Source: Dastarcus helophoroides (Eukaryota > Arthropoda > Insecta > Coleoptera > Bothrideridae). Taken from it: a stretch of 64,000 nucleotides of DNA. Shown piece after piece: positions 19,851 to 29,865 of this stretch (its first letter is position 1; the number at the start of each line of letters is the position of its first letter). The notes beneath the pieces were generated by a model, which did no database searches, had not been told where the DNA came from, and saw nothing but the letters and a program-made list of their open reading frames with translations. Both the position numbers and the translations under genes were made by a program. The stretch lies in contig CM053331.1 of NCBI GenBank assembly GCA_028583605.1, positions 4,098,508-4,162,507 on the forward strand, read 5' to 3'.

Positions 19851-22800
19851 GTAGGTAATACGTAATTTTTTGCAAGCAGCTTACCTCGTGGATTTTTATC
19901 GCAATTTTTATTTCATATTCAGTAGTTTCAGAGCGAATTTTGTTCAAAATTCTTATGCTAGCCACCAATTCCAATTAATTTCGGAACTTTCTTTTTGCTT
20001 TCATCTTTCATTAACAGACACAACTTTTAGGTTATGTTGACATGTTGTTCAAACACTTTTAAAAATTAAATAATTTGAATTTGTAGCCATAATATTTTCA
20101 CTGGGCTAGCCCCGTCAGTGGTCAGTTTATATGAAATATCATGCATGATATTATTTTAAAATGTTTTAAAATGCAATTTTTTAAGGACTTTGCGCCTACC
20201 ACAGAAATAAATTACTAGACGTTTGAACTACGTGTCGCTTCTCAACTTTAAATGATTTTTTCCTTAAAATTCTAGAGGAGCAACCGATTTAATTTTACAC
20301 TTTCATTCAAAAATAGGATAATTTTTCATTCAAATTCCGTTTATAGGTTATGCTGAATTTTATATGTTCTGTGATCGAAATGTTGGTTACTGCTGGAAAT
20401 TAAAAAAAAATCGAATTTGTTCTTGTTATAATATACTCATTGCGGTAGTCTTTTAATTCATGAAAAATGTCGTAGGATGGTTTTGTTTTAAAATGTGTTA
20501 AAAGTCATATTCTTATAAGTATATGGTTAAAGTGTTAAATGCAACTTTTAAAACAATAAATGGACTTCGCGCCTACCGAAAAAATAAATTACTCGACGTT
20601 TTAACCATTTTTTTTATACTGCACAAGTTTCCGGTGGATGTTTTTAAATTCTAGTGTTAACAACTAATTTGAATTAATCTAAAAATTTTCTTCGCACTTT
20701 TATATTTCATTGAAACTGAAATGTTAGGTTATATTAACATTTTATTTAACATTTTCTGGAACTGAAAAATAATTTGCACCCGTAGTTTATTATATTCACA
20801 AAGGTAGGCTATTTTTAATTTATCTAAATAAAATGCCGTGTATTTTATGTTGAAACGTTTTAAATACAAATTTGAAAACAGATGGACTCGTGCCTACTGA
20901 CGAAATGAATTACCCGAAGTTTTATCTAATTTTTTATATTTTAGAAGCATTTTGCATGCAGGTTTAATGCTTGGTGAGAAGTATTTTTGTGCATTATTAG
21001 TAGCACGTTTAAACTCTTTGTCAGGCTTAGTTTTTGATTGAAATTAATTACACTTTATTTTATTCAAAATGACTTGTAGGTCAAATACTCCACCTTCCAG
21101 GTTATACGTTTTTCCCACAATATCCAGTCTTGGCATCACTCTCCTATTTGTGTGTTATGAAATACCTCTTATTTCGAAAAATAACAACGTTCAACGAGTC
21201 TGCAAATGCGAATAATTCCGTTTTAAACACAATCAATCACAAAATAGAATTGTTTTCTATGTTCATCATTCACAGAGTATAAAAGGTTAGATCATCTGTG
21301 AGGAAAGTCAGGTATCCGCCATTTTGAATACACTTGCGCGCGGTGGCAATGCGCATATGGACATATAGTCCATTTCAGATAAATGTGCACTGAAGTAGGT
21401 ACTCCTAATTATGTATTAGTAATAACAAGAACTAGTAACATTTAGACATGATCATGTGGCATGGGTCTGAATGGTGTTCTGTTCTTAAAATCTGAACTTA
21501 ATTATTTTTGATAATGGTTATTAACACTTTTGTAACAAAGTTATTTCTTCTATCAACGACTTGATTTTTTTCTGAAAATTCTAAGTTTATATTTGAACTT
21601 TAAAATTTCAGTTCAGCCGAAATTTCAGTCGTTTTGGGTGACTTAAAAGTTGGGGCGGAAAATGTTTGGCAGAAACTGTCCGAAATCAAAACTTCGGTTA
21701 GTCTTTATTAAATCGAAATGAAACGAAATGTTTGGTTCCAGGGCGCAGTTTCGTTGGTAACCGGAGGTGCCTCAGGCTTGGGCAAAGCAACTGTCGAAAG
21801 ATTAGTGCAACAAGGTAGCAAAGTTGTTCTTTGCGATTTACCGTCATCCAAGGGAAATGAAGTTGCTAAAACTATAGGGGAGGATAAGGTTTTATTTGCA
21901 CCAGTAAATGTAAGTCTAAAACAAACACAGATTGTATGTCAGCTATTGTTAGAGCGCATGTGCAAGTATTGAATTACATTTTAAGGGAAATGTACTTCAA
22001 GAAAAATGTTGAATGCGTAAAAGGTATCGTGAGTACGTGTATAAGTATAATTAGCAGTGGGGACGTGCTGTAGTTCGGTGATTAGAGAGTTTGCCTGCCA
22101 CGTTAAAGGTCCCGGGTTTGATTCCCGGCCACACCGATCAGTCTTTTTCGATCCTACTGGGTGACATTTGAGAATGTTCTTGGTTTATGAGTTGAACCAT
22201 TTCAAGTTAGGATAGTTTGTCAACTTTTCGCCGTTGGATGCTGGAAGCATCTTCAAGACTGACACAGCACCGAGTGACAGAACGTCGCCTAACTTAACAC
22301 GAGATCAACCAGATATCAAGAAGAGATTACGAATCTTCGGCTCATGGAACTCTCCATTCAACTATTAGTCTGAAATTTGACGACCATTTAATCCAAAAAT
22401 TAAAAGATTTTCGTACTTGACTCCAAATCATGGTTAAATATGCTGATAGTAAATATACTAGTATTAGTCTCAATGTAATTGTTCAATTGCTGTCTAGGTA
22501 ACATCAGAGGAAGACATCAAAGCAGCCTTAGAGCAAACTAAAAGTAAATTTGGAAAACTAGACAACATAGTTAACTGTGCTGGTATTGGAGTTGCGTTCA
22601 AGACGTACAACTTTAAAAAGAATTTACCACACGCGCTGGAGGACTTCTCGAAAGTCATCAATGTAATTAAGCTTTGCTTCCTCTGTTCCTTTTGGTAATT
22701 GTCTATTTGCAGGTGAATGTTGCAGGAACCTTTAACGTTTTGAGGTTAGGTGTTGGCCTTATAGGTCAAAATGAACCCAATGCAAATGGAGATCGAGGTG

Positions 22801-23196
22801 TGGTAGTGAACACGGCCAGTATAGCGGCCTTTGAGGGGCAAATGGGGCAAGCTGCGTACGCGGCCTCCAAAGGTGCTATCGTTGGAATGACTCTACCGAT
22901 CGCTAGAGATCTTGCCAGTCAAGCGATTCGCGTTGTTACAATTGCACCAGGTAACTCATTATCAAATCTATCCTATTTAAATCTAAAATATTTGGAAAAT
23001 TCTAGGTTTATTCCGAACTCCACTCTTCTCGTCATTGCCGGATAAAGTTGTCGCCTTTTTGGAAAAGTCAGTTCCATTTCCACAGCGTTTGGGAGATCCG
23101 AAAGAATTCGCGCTTTTGGTGGAGAGCATCATTGAAAATCCCATGCTTAATGGTGAAACCATTCGGTTGGACGGTGCTTTAAGAATGCAACCTTAA
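19842..23196 (+). CDS. scu: 3-hydroxyacyl-CoA dehydrogenase type-2 (HSD17B10/scully), gene span
   Basis: Joining 19842-19850, 21742-21909, 22498-22662, 22713-22950 and 23006-23196 gives 256 residues; Drosophila scully has 255. It is a classical short-chain dehydrogenase: NAD-binding [12 protein letters not shown], catalytic Ser in NTAS and YAASK (Tyr and Lys), and the PG motif. The enzyme oxidises 3-hydroxyacyl-CoAs, notably in isoleucine breakdown, in mitochondria, and in animals is also a subunit of mitochondrial RNase P. The intact residues predict an active enzyme. Confidence 0.95.
19970..20950 (+). repeat. Three diverged ~320-380-bp tandem repeats in scully intron 1
   Basis: Three landmarks recur in order: taggttatgttgacat-type (20030, 20345, 20725), then ggactt-gcgcctaccga-type with aaataaattact-gacgtttt (20185, 20560, 20882). 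Spacing is about 376 then 321 bases. There is no coding potential. Confidence 0.65.
21278..21285 (+). promoter_or_regulatory. TATA-like box inside scully intron 1
   Basis: TATAAAAG lies in cacagagtataaaaggttag, followed 25-30 bases later by gtgaggaaagtcag. It could be an internal or transposon promoter. It may be chance in this AT-rich intron. Confidence 0.2.
21355..21540 (+). mobile_element. Partial copy of the foldback family C arm
   Basis: The stretch agtccatttcagataaatgt...gaagtagg...aagaactagtaacatttagacatg...gtgttctgttcttaaaatc matches the right arm of the 26.0-28.2-kb foldback (27855-27995). Only one arm is present here. Confidence 0.6.
21742..21909 (+). CDS. scu: HSD17B10/scully exon 2
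   Basis: 56 codons from acceptor tttggttccag to donor gtaagt, encoding [20 protein letters not shown] through VLFAPVN. It holds the NAD-binding GGASGLG loop and the acidic DLPSSKG end of beta-2. Confidence 0.96.
22062..22400 (+). mobile_element. tRNA-derived SINE in scully intron 2
   Basis: A tRNA-like head (22068-22136) has an A-box-like tagttcggtgatta and a B box ggtttgattcccg, with a gcctgccac anticodon-arm stretch as in tRNA-Gly(GCC). An unrelated body of about 260 bases follows. Mismatched stems argue against a working tRNA. Confidence 0.7.
22498..22662 (+). CDS. scu: HSD17B10/scully exon 3
   Basis: 55 codons, phase 0 at both ends, encoding [20 protein letters not shown] through EDFSKVIN. 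It contains the structural NCAG motif (NIVNCAG). Acceptor tgctgtctag, donor gtaatt. Confidence 0.96.
22713..22950 (+). CDS. scu: HSD17B10/scully exon 4, catalytic
   Basis: It encodes [20 protein letters not shown] through VVTIAPG. Catalytic residues are visible: Ser in [11 protein letters not shown] and Tyr/Lys in [13 protein letters not shown]. Preceded by a 50-base intron; one base is left for the split Gly codon. Confidence 0.97.
23006..23196 (+). CDS. scu: HSD17B10/scully exon 5 and stop
   Basis: It encodes [20 protein letters not shown] through [16 protein letters not shown] and TAA (23194-23196). [11 protein letters not shown] and [12 protein letters not shown] are family C-terminal hallmarks. 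AATAAA at 23230-23235 is a probable polyadenylation signal. Confidence 0.97.
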
Positions 23197-23510
23197 AGAA
23201 TTTGTTATTTTTGTTTATATATTCTTATTAATAAATACATACGAAAATGTGTTTGTCTGCCTGTTTGTCCGGTTCAGTGTTGCCAGATTTGGCGCACTTT
23301 CTCGTTTTTCTAATCCCGCCCATGTGACACGACTCATTTGCTAGGTAAATAAATGCAAAGGTTGGCAACGACGGCGTCATCTAACGGAGAGGGTTCAAAC
23401 CTAATATAACTTGCAGGTAGGATTCTTCTAAAGGAAATAAATAGCGGTCTAACAGCATAGAGAAAGGTTAAGAGTGTCAACTCTGTGCTTTTTATTTTGA
23501 AAACAGCCAT

Positions 23511-24934
23511 CCCACGCAGGGACCGGAACTATTGCCATAAAATTAGAAACCTGTATTATCGACTGTAGCCACGTTGCAGTTACCCTGCATTACCGGCTTA
23601 TAAATTTAAATCCAAAATTAATTTTAAACTGTTTTGAAATGTCCATTCAGTTGGATTGCACTACTGTTTTTAAAGATTAAACAAAAGTGACCAACGTGAA
23701 TGGAAATTTCAAAACAATTTCAAGTATGAGGTGTAAAAAAATAAACTGCCATTTTAACATTAAATATTTTTATTAAATATGTATATTCATACATGTATAT
23801 AAGTTCACATTTAAATATTTGTAATAATTTTAAAATATATTTATCAGTTCAACTGCTAAAAGTTAAATATGATACAGATAACATAATATACTGGATAGTG
23901 AATTTAATTAAAATAAATCAAGTAAAGCAGCGAAAAGTTTTTCCACATAATTTCTGGTTGATTTTTGTTGAAAGTTTGACACCTTTTAGGGTACAATTTT
24001 CTTACTACGAGGGGGTGTGCCTGCCGAAACAGATCGATTTTTGTTTAAAAGATTGCAACATTTTAGTCGGTTTTACATTTTGCTCACTACAGGAGGTCAG
24101 AAAAAACCTCAATTCTTTTTTTTTCAGATGAAACATCTTGAATCCCTTGGTTGAATATCTAATCATCAAAGACAAAAATAAAAAAAAAAGTAGCTTTTAA
24201 TGTTAACGAGGTCCATGTATGCTCCATTTGCATGTTGACAAAGTCCATACTGACAATAAAATTTCTAACATTTTTTCAAATATCTGGAGGCATTTGTTCG
24301 GGCAGTAGTAAGATATTTTGGATACATTTATTTATCACTGTATTTTCACTGTAAAGTAGTAAAAATAATATTCTCATTAGAAAGAAAGTATCATATATAA
24401 TACACTGACATATTATTAAGCAAACGATCCAACAAATTCCTGCAGATATTTTACAATACGTTAGAAGTGAATTTTAGCATCATTAACTTTGTCAAGGTGC
24501 AAACAGTGTATATTCGGATTACATTAAATCTTATTTTTTAAAGTGTTACCTTTTTCTTATTTTTGCTTTTGGTAATCACAAAACTGTTTATTGTTATAGT
24601 CGTCATTTCTGTAAACATTTCGGCAGCTTGGAATTCAGCAGTTTTTTTTCCGAAGTCGGGGATGTCATTTCGATTGATACTTCACTTCCACAAATAAATG
24701 AAATTTTCTACTTACTAGTAATGCTCGCAGAGATCACTTACCTTATTTTCAACACTATTTAAAATTTTGCTCGAAGATGACTGATGTTCTCGTCCTCCAT
24801 TCCATCCAAATCCAATGACAGTTAAATTTGTTTACGTTCTCAGACGCCACCGCACACAAATTTAGGAACTATACACATATATTTAATTTACATATATATG
24901 TATAAATGGGCGGTAGTTCCGGTCACTGCGTGGG
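23511..24934. mobile_element. Candidate TIR element, ~1.4 kb
   Basis: The left end cccacgcagggaccggaact...tgcc (23511-23535) is mirrored by ggcggtagttccggtcactgcgtggg at 24909-24934. The interior is AT-rich without a protein-like ORF. No clear target duplication was found, so the exact ends and the superfamily are open. Confidence 0.5.
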
Positions 24935-26027
24935 AGGGCGCTACAAACAGTATATTTGAATTTCGTGCCAAAGTAGAACCCCCGTGGGTCTAACAGTTTA
25001 ACTGTATCATAAGGCGATAGGGCGCGACTCCTCTTCTCTGCGACGGCAGTTGTTAGATCTTCCGTATTTTACGAATTGTTTCATATTTTGGTAACCCTTC
25101 GATTGTTTTCTTTTGTTCTTTTATTATATTTTACGTGTATTTAAAAATCAAATTTTGAAAAAACTTGAATTTTTTATAATAAACTGAATTTTTCAAGCTA
25201 TAAATAAGTTAAAAATGCAAAAAAGTAGGAATTTCGACAAAAAACCTTGAATTTTACAAGTTCGGGAAAACGGTATTTAATTGCATAAAAATCCGGTCTC
25301 TTATAAGATTTTGGGACGATTTCTCGTATTAAACTGGATTCTCATTAATAACAATTTGTGTTGTGCGTTGTATTCGGGGTTATCGGGGTTTTTCGGGAAC
25401 ATATATTTTTTCTCTGGGATATAGAAAAGAAATCCTGGAGTCCAAAAAGTCGATCGTCTGCGAAAATCTGACACGTGATAGCAAAATGCAAAATGAAAAT
25501 TGACGACCAAAAAAAAAGCTCACCACAACCTTACCTTAAATCCGGGACCAAGGGGACACATTCCGGGATCCTGGTCCCGGCCACCTGGCGACCCTAGTTG
25601 TATTTGTTACAAGTCACGAAAAGTTAGGTTATACCCACCAATTATGCACTGCCGATGAAGAGTTTAGGTCGCACACAACAGAATTCGGCGCTATAACAAC
25701 ATAACAAACAAAGTACCTATTTACACCATAAAATAATTGACCTCCCGTGGAAAATATTTTAAATTTTGAAATACCACGCACAACACTTATTGTTATTGAC
25801 AGAACAGCGGCTTTTGTTAAAGTTGAAAGAAAATAGTTGGATGTTTTGCTGAAATAGCTTGGTTTTATTTTAATTTAGAAGTAGCAGCAACGAAAATATT
25901 GAAAGAATTTTTTGTAAAGCGCAAAAGAAATTCGGAAATTTTACCCAATGTCAGTAGGTCAGGTACTCAGTAGAAATTTTTTTATTAGTAGTCCAGATGT
26001 TGAAGCTATTCTGTGGTTGGGTAAGGA
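24935..26027. other. Intergenic, scattered repeat fragments, no gene seen
   Basis: Near 25530-25596 a GC-richer segment (gggatcctggtcccggccac then ctggcgaccctag) resembles the end of a DNA transposon. At 25330-25375 and 25770-25800 are pieces resembling the 43.87-44.34-kb TIR family (gttgtgcgttgtatt). No coding exon recognised. Confidence 0.4.
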
Positions 26028-28205
26028 CTAAAGCTACCTTCACGCATAAACATTTTGATGAATAATGTGTTGCCTATATTTGTTTTGCGGAAATAATGGA
26101 ACCAATTTTTACTAATTAAATAATTTTCTGAAGAAAGTGACATAATATATAAAAGAACTGCTCTTAAAAAACCGACAACAAATTGAGATATTTAATGATA
26201 TTTAGGTTGGGATCAAGAAAACTAGTCTTCTTGATTGGGATTTTAAGAACACAAAACAGCACTAAAAACATGTACAGAAGAAATTTCTTCTATACTGTCA
26301 CTGTCTTAAAAAATGCCACAGTGCTGCCACACGTCCATGCTAAATATTATTAGTGTTTGTTGTTGCCACTACCAAATTAGAAGTTCAATGCCTGCTTTGA
26401 TGTACATTTATTTGAAATGAACTAACTAAAGTGGTAAAGTCAACAATAATTTAATTTTGTGCACCACAAATACATTATGTTACTCAAATTTTTAGTTCCT
26501 TCAGATAAATCTGTACTGCATTATCTGGATTTTTTAACATTGTACTAATAAGTGGCACACAAAACTTGACTTTTCAAGCATTGTAAGGCTCACTTTATAT
26601 GGTACGAAGGCGTAAAAAAGACATCCTTAACATTTTTTTTTAGAAATTTCGACGTTTTTCATGAAATGTTAACTTTAATCTCGAAATTTCGATAAAAACT
26701 TTTTTACCGACTTTAACTTCGAAATTTCGACTTTTTTTGAAATTTCGACTTTTTTTGAAATTTTGACTTTTTTTTTAATTTCGACTGTAATCTTGGAATT
26801 TCGAATGTAATTTTGGAATTTCGATTTTAAACTCGAAATTTCGAATTTTTCTCGAAATTTCCACTTTTTTCTCGAAATTTCGATTTTAATTTCAAAATTT
26901 CGTCTTTAAACCCGAATTTTCGACTTTTTTTTCAAAACTTCGACGATAGTTTCGGAATCTTGACTCAAATTCGAAATTTCAAGTTTTTCTCCGTTTTTTT
27001 CGCGAAATTTCCGTTTTTTTCGCGAAATTTCCATTTTTTTTTTCGAAATTTCGACTTTAGTTTCGGGATTTCGTCTTTAAATCCGAAATTTCGACTTTTG
27101 TTTAAAATTTCGAGTTTAATCTCGAAATTTGAAGAAAAAAGTTGAAAATTTGGTAATTAAAAATAGAAAAATCACTGAACGCACCCCATTGCCAACTGTC
27201 AAAATTATTGTGAAAGTGGTGTGGTGGGACGCAACTGTCATCTGTCAAAGTTAACCACAGAATATAGAAATTTCGAGATTGAACTCGAAATTTCTACTTT
27301 AAACTCGAAATCTCGACTTTAATTCTTAAATTTCAAGAAAAAAACCGAAATCCTGGAATTAAAGTCGATATCTCGAGATTAAAATCGAAATTTCAGATTA
27401 AAGTCGAAATTTCGATTTATGGCTCAAAATTTCGACTTATAGCTTGGAATTTCGAAAGAAAGTCGAAATTTCAGTTTTGGAGTTGAAATTTCGAAATTCA
27501 AATCGAAATGTCGAGATTAAAGTCGAAATTTCGAGAAAAAAGATAAAATTTCAAGTTTAAAGTTGGAATTTAGACGTTAACGTCGAAATTTCGAGAAAAA
27601 AGTTGAAATTTCGAGAAAAAAGTTGAAATTTCGAGATAAATACGAAATTTCTATTTATTTTTAAATTAATGTCCCTTCTACTCCTTCGTAGTAATTAATT
27701 CAAATTTGGCAACTTTTTTACTTTTTATAATAAAATCCATTAATTATTTTCGCTTTCCGCAGCTTTTGAATTAGAATTTATGTAAAACTACGCTAAATCA
27801 CCAAAAAAACCAATTAGTTTATATTATGTTTAATAAAGGCCGCTAATCTAGTGCATTATGTCCATTTTAGATAAATCTGCATCAGAGTAGGCACGGAACT
27901 GCTAATTTTGTAGTGGCAACAGCAAGAACTAGTAATATTTAGACATGGTCGTGTGGCAGCGCTGTGACATTTCTGGATGTTCTGTGTTCTTAAAATCCTA
28001 ACATAAATGTCATTAAAAATTTTGATTTGTTGTAGGTTGTTTTAAATGATTCTTTTTTACGTTATGTCAATTTTTGTTGAAGATCATTAAATTGTTAATA
28101 ATGTAAATAAAAACAGTATGATTAGTCCTGCTAAACAACCTCTCAGATATAGGCAACACATTAATCATTAAAATATATGACGCGTGAATGCAGCTTTAGT
28201 ACTGG
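26028..28205. mobile_element. Large foldback element, family C, 2.2 kb
   Basis: The two outer arms (26028-26560 and 27840-28205) are diverged inverted copies: actaaagctaccttcacgc on the left pairs with gcgtgaatgcagctttagt on the right; aatgtgttgcctatat and gtgctgccacacg also recur inverted. Inside, 26630-27140 reads GAAATTTCGACTTT and 27260-27650 reads AAAGTCGAAATTTC, so the interior is inverted too. A unique centre lies at 27175-27255. No ORF. The design recalls Drosophila foldback/Galileo elements, whose arms contain short tandem repeats. Confidence 0.75.
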
Positions 28206-28256
28206 TGATTTTTTTTAGTAACTTATTAAAAGATAGATTGAAAAATTCATGATTTT

Positions 28257-28370
28257 GGTGGAGCGAATTGGTCCTTGGTTATCTTGTCCCCTGAAACCAA
28301 GAAAGATTAAAAACCAGAACAAAGGCTCTGAAGCGTTTCAATAGCCAAACTGATTTGTATTTCAGTTTTT
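28257..28370. mobile_element. Foldback family A, copy 2 (degenerate)
   Basis: It starts ggtggagcgaattggtcctt, continues through cccctgaaaccaagaaagat, then a shortened gcgtttcaatagccaa and a truncated right arm gatttgtatttcag. Confidence 0.65.
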
Positions 28371-29040
28371 GTGAATATTCAATTAACGCTTCGATTTTCA
28401 ATTCATAGTAATTCTAAACATTTATAAACTACGTTACAAAGAGTCGAATAGAATTAAAATCCGTTAATTAGTTATTGTTTTCTCAAATCGTCAGATCTTT
28501 TTCTTCATTGAAGTAGAAACAAATGTAGGCAACAAACCTGCGAATATACTAATAAAAGAAGCGATCGACAGTTTGGTATTTCAGACTACAATAGCCTTGT
28601 AATGTATAGAAAGAGCATGTAAGTTTCGCCTTTCCCGAATTGAAATGTAAGCTCGAAATATGTCATTGTCCGAATGTTAGAATTGGGGCGATAATAGCGC
28701 GTCTGTATACAAACACGTCTCACGGTGTGTCCTAATGACAAAAGCTGCATCGCCCACTAGATGTGTCTATACTTGCCCGACCAAATTGACTGACATGGGC
28801 GGGTAGTCTTGTCAAAGTTGTCTGTCAACAGCACCGGAGATCCTAAATCTTCGGTTCATTCATACCTTCGTCAATGTGGGGTACAATAAATGTACCTCGT
28901 CCTCTTTTTAATTGATTTTTAATCAATTAGAAAGGCAAGTAATGTGGTCATGGTAAGGAATTGACAGGTTAAACGCTTTTAGGTGTCATCAACAGCTTAT
29001 GAGTGCCATTAATTTACCTTTTTATGTACTACTACTCTAG
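28371..29040. other. Intergenic, nothing recognised
   Basis: Unique-looking AT-rich DNA with a few GC-richer segments (28685-28860). No exon, RNA gene or transposon end recognised. Confidence 0.4.
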
Positions 29041-29865
29041 AGAAACTTTTAATAAAGCGAGTTTTCTTTAAAAACTGTGGATAAGTCGAAATTTCCAGAA
29101 AATATTCGAAGTTTCTACTAAATATTTTTAGAGCAACTTTTGAAAAACAAAATTAATTTTGCGAAGAATTTTGGGAAAATAGATTATTGAAAAATACTTA
29201 ACATTTTTTAAAAAATGTAAAGTAAAATTTAAGTTTCGAGAAAACCTAGAAGTTTCGATAATAATAATTCAAAGAAAATTTGAAGTTTCTAGAAATAACA
29301 AGTTTGTATAAGAAAATTTAGATAAAAATCGAAATTTTGAGTAAAAAGGCCAATTTTTGTAAATAATTTTGGTGGAACGGACTGGTTTTTGGTTATCTTC
29401 AAAAATTGAAATACAAATCTTGTCCCCTGAAATCAAGAAAGATTAAAAAACATAACAGGTTGCTCTAACGCGTTTCGATAGCCAAGCTATCATCTTCAGA
29501 GAGAGGTATCTCTCTGGTTTCAGGGGACAAGATTTGTATTTCAATTTTCATAAATAATTGTTTTGAAGGAAACTTAACCTTTCGGGAAAGACACAAAACT
29601 TTTTATAAAGGATTCGCGTTTTGGATAAATAGTCAACATTTGGGGAAAACTCGTAAATTTTTGTTTAGAGAAGTTAATATTTATTTTAAAGACAAAAATT
29701 GACAAAAATATTTCACAGAAAAGTTGCTTCTTTGAGAAAATCTCTCAAAGTTGTATAAAAATAGTTTAGAGAAAATAGAGACGAGTAAAAAATCGAAATT
29801 TCCAGGAAAAACCGAAATTTCTGGAAATTTCAAGTATCTTCCTTTAGTATAAAGGAACTATACTT
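29040..29865. repeat. TTTCGA-motif array (A-rich orientation)
   Basis: Degenerate AAATCGAAATTTC-type units on this strand, split by foldback A copy 3 at 29371-29548. It runs directly into the pyrimidine tract that follows. Confidence 0.7.
29371..29548. mobile_element. Foldback family A, copy 3
   Basis: The left arm is nearly complete (ggtggaacggactggt through gcgtttcgatagccaagc and atcttcagagag). The right arm is shortened to ctggtttcaggggacaagat plus ttgtatttcaa. Confidence 0.8.

Noticed and set aside
22068..22136. tRNA-Gly-like sequence as a functional tRNA gene
   Set aside because: The A/B boxes are recognisable but stem pairing is poor and a SINE body follows; it lies inside an intron.
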